DNA from: Actinomycetota bacterium
GTDB lineage: Bacteria; Actinomycetota; Thermoleophilia; Gaiellales; Gaiellaceae
Reading direction: 5' to 3'
DNA length: 7,028 nt
Assembly (NCBI GenBank): GCA_016870235.1
Contig: VGCB01000144.1
Coordinates: forward strand, 1-7,028
The notes under the pieces are model-generated. The model did no database searches. It had not been told where the DNA came from and worked only from the letters and a program-made list of their open reading frames with translations. The first letter of the stretch is position 1. Each line of letters begins with the position of its first letter. Both the position numbers and the translations under genes were made by a program. This document shows, piece after piece, positions 6,477 to 7,028 of the stretch.

Positions 6477-7028
6477 TCACAGCGACTCGACGATCGCCGC
6501 GACCCGCTGGCCGAGCACCGTGGCCCGTGCGAGGGTTAGGCCTTCCCTGTAGGCGAGGACGACGGCGACGACCGGGCCGGAGGACCGGTAGACGAGCGCC
6601 GCCGTGTGCTGGACGACCGAGAACCAGCCGTTCTTCTGTCCGACGAGCGCCTCCGGCGGGAGGAACGGCGCGAGCAGGCCTCCGTTCTCGGGCAGCCCTG
6701 TCGGTCGCAGGAGGAGGCCGACGACGAGGCGGCCGTCTCGCGGTCGCAGGCCCGTGCGCGCGACGGCGTCCCGGTCGCCCCCGGCGACGCCGTGCAGCGT
6801 CTCGAGCGCCACGCCGAGATCGTTCGCGGTCGTCACCCGCCGCGAGATCGGCGGCGGCTCGAGCGCCGACGGCGAGACCCGAACCCGAGTCGCCGTCCCG
6901 ACCCGGTAGTCGCCCGGATAGGTCGAGCGGGCGGCGCCGAGCCGCGCCAGCATGCGCTCGACCTCCGCGCGGTCACGCGAGGGATCGCCGCCGCCGAGCT
7001 CGCGCAGGAGCCGGTTTGCACCGAGGTT
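6477..7028 (-). CDS. Class A beta-lactamase-like serine hydrolase (N-terminus outside window)
   Basis: Only the last 183 residues are visible, ending at TGA 6479-6477. The frame is open to the right edge, so the SxxK nucleophile motif and any signal peptide are not seen. The first residues, NLGANRLLRELGG, resemble the SDN-motif helix of class A beta-lactamases (SDNxxANxLL). RRVTTANDLGVALETL resembles the conserved TTPxDLxxxL helix. QKNGWF (Lys132, Asn133, Gly134 of the visible part) occupies the place of the KTG motif and is followed by a strand pair, TAALVYRSSGPVVAVVLAY. No ExxLN omega-loop motif is found where it should lie, about 35 residues after SDN, so true beta-lactamase activity is doubtful. 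A penicillin-interacting or other serine hydrolase of the same fold is as likely. The gene is convergent with hutH and probably unrelated to histidine use. Confidence 0.8.
   Translation of the reverse strand, partial: NLGANRLLRELGGGDPSRDRAEVERMLARLGAARSTYPGDYRVGTATRVRVSPSALEPPPISRRVTTANDLGVALETLHGVAGGDRDAVARTGLRPRDGRLVVGLLLRPTGLPENGGLLAPFLPPEALVGQKNGWFSVVQHTAALVYRSSGPVVAVVLAYREGLTLARATVLGQRVAAIVESL

Overview
This window carries a histidine-utilisation (hut) locus from a high-GC bacterium. The very strong G/C third-position bias, frequent GTG starts and the protein types suggest Actinomycetota. A deep lineage such as Thermoleophilia is possible, but that is only an impression. The layout is two divergent arms around a 66-bp control region (2228-2293). 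The minus-strand arm is hutI (imidazolonepropionase, 2227-996) followed by hutF (formimidoylglutamate deiminase, 999-1, running off the left edge), joined by a GTGA stop/start overlap. The plus-strand arm is hutU (urocanate hydratase) followed 6 nt later by hutH (histidine ammonia-lyase, 4922-6457). HutH makes urocanate, HutU makes imidazolonepropionate, HutI makes formimidoylglutamate and HutF deiminates it to formylglutamate. This is the five-step branch, so a formylglutamate deformylase (HutG) is expected elsewhere.

The main anomaly is in hutU. Its first 55 codons (2294-2458, to the conserved NPDALVV) are separated from the remaining 514 codons (3371-4915, resuming at [10 protein letters not shown]) by about 912 bp of foreign DNA that replaces a single codon. 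The insert holds the 3' end of one unrecognised gene (to 2843), a 149-bp stretch with no convincing gene, and a lysozyme/transglycosylase-like gene (ATG 2993) that runs in frame into the rest of hutU. The result is a 640-aa lysozyme-urocanase chimera. The insert looks phage-derived, but it has no transposase, integrase, terminal repeats or visible target duplication.

A second lesion lies in hutI, which has a one-base deletion-type frameshift near 1398-1402. Downstream of it, the metal-site Asp expected in the 'TDxNPG' motif is Glu. hutH and the visible part of hutF look intact. The locus may therefore be decaying, or the assembly may contain errors; the sequence alone cannot separate these.

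At the right edge, convergent with hutH, is the C-terminal part of a class A beta-lactamase-like serine hydrolase (6477 to beyond 7028, minus strand). It has a KNG motif and no recognisable omega-loop glutamate. I saw no tRNA, rRNA, CRISPR array or complete mobile element.
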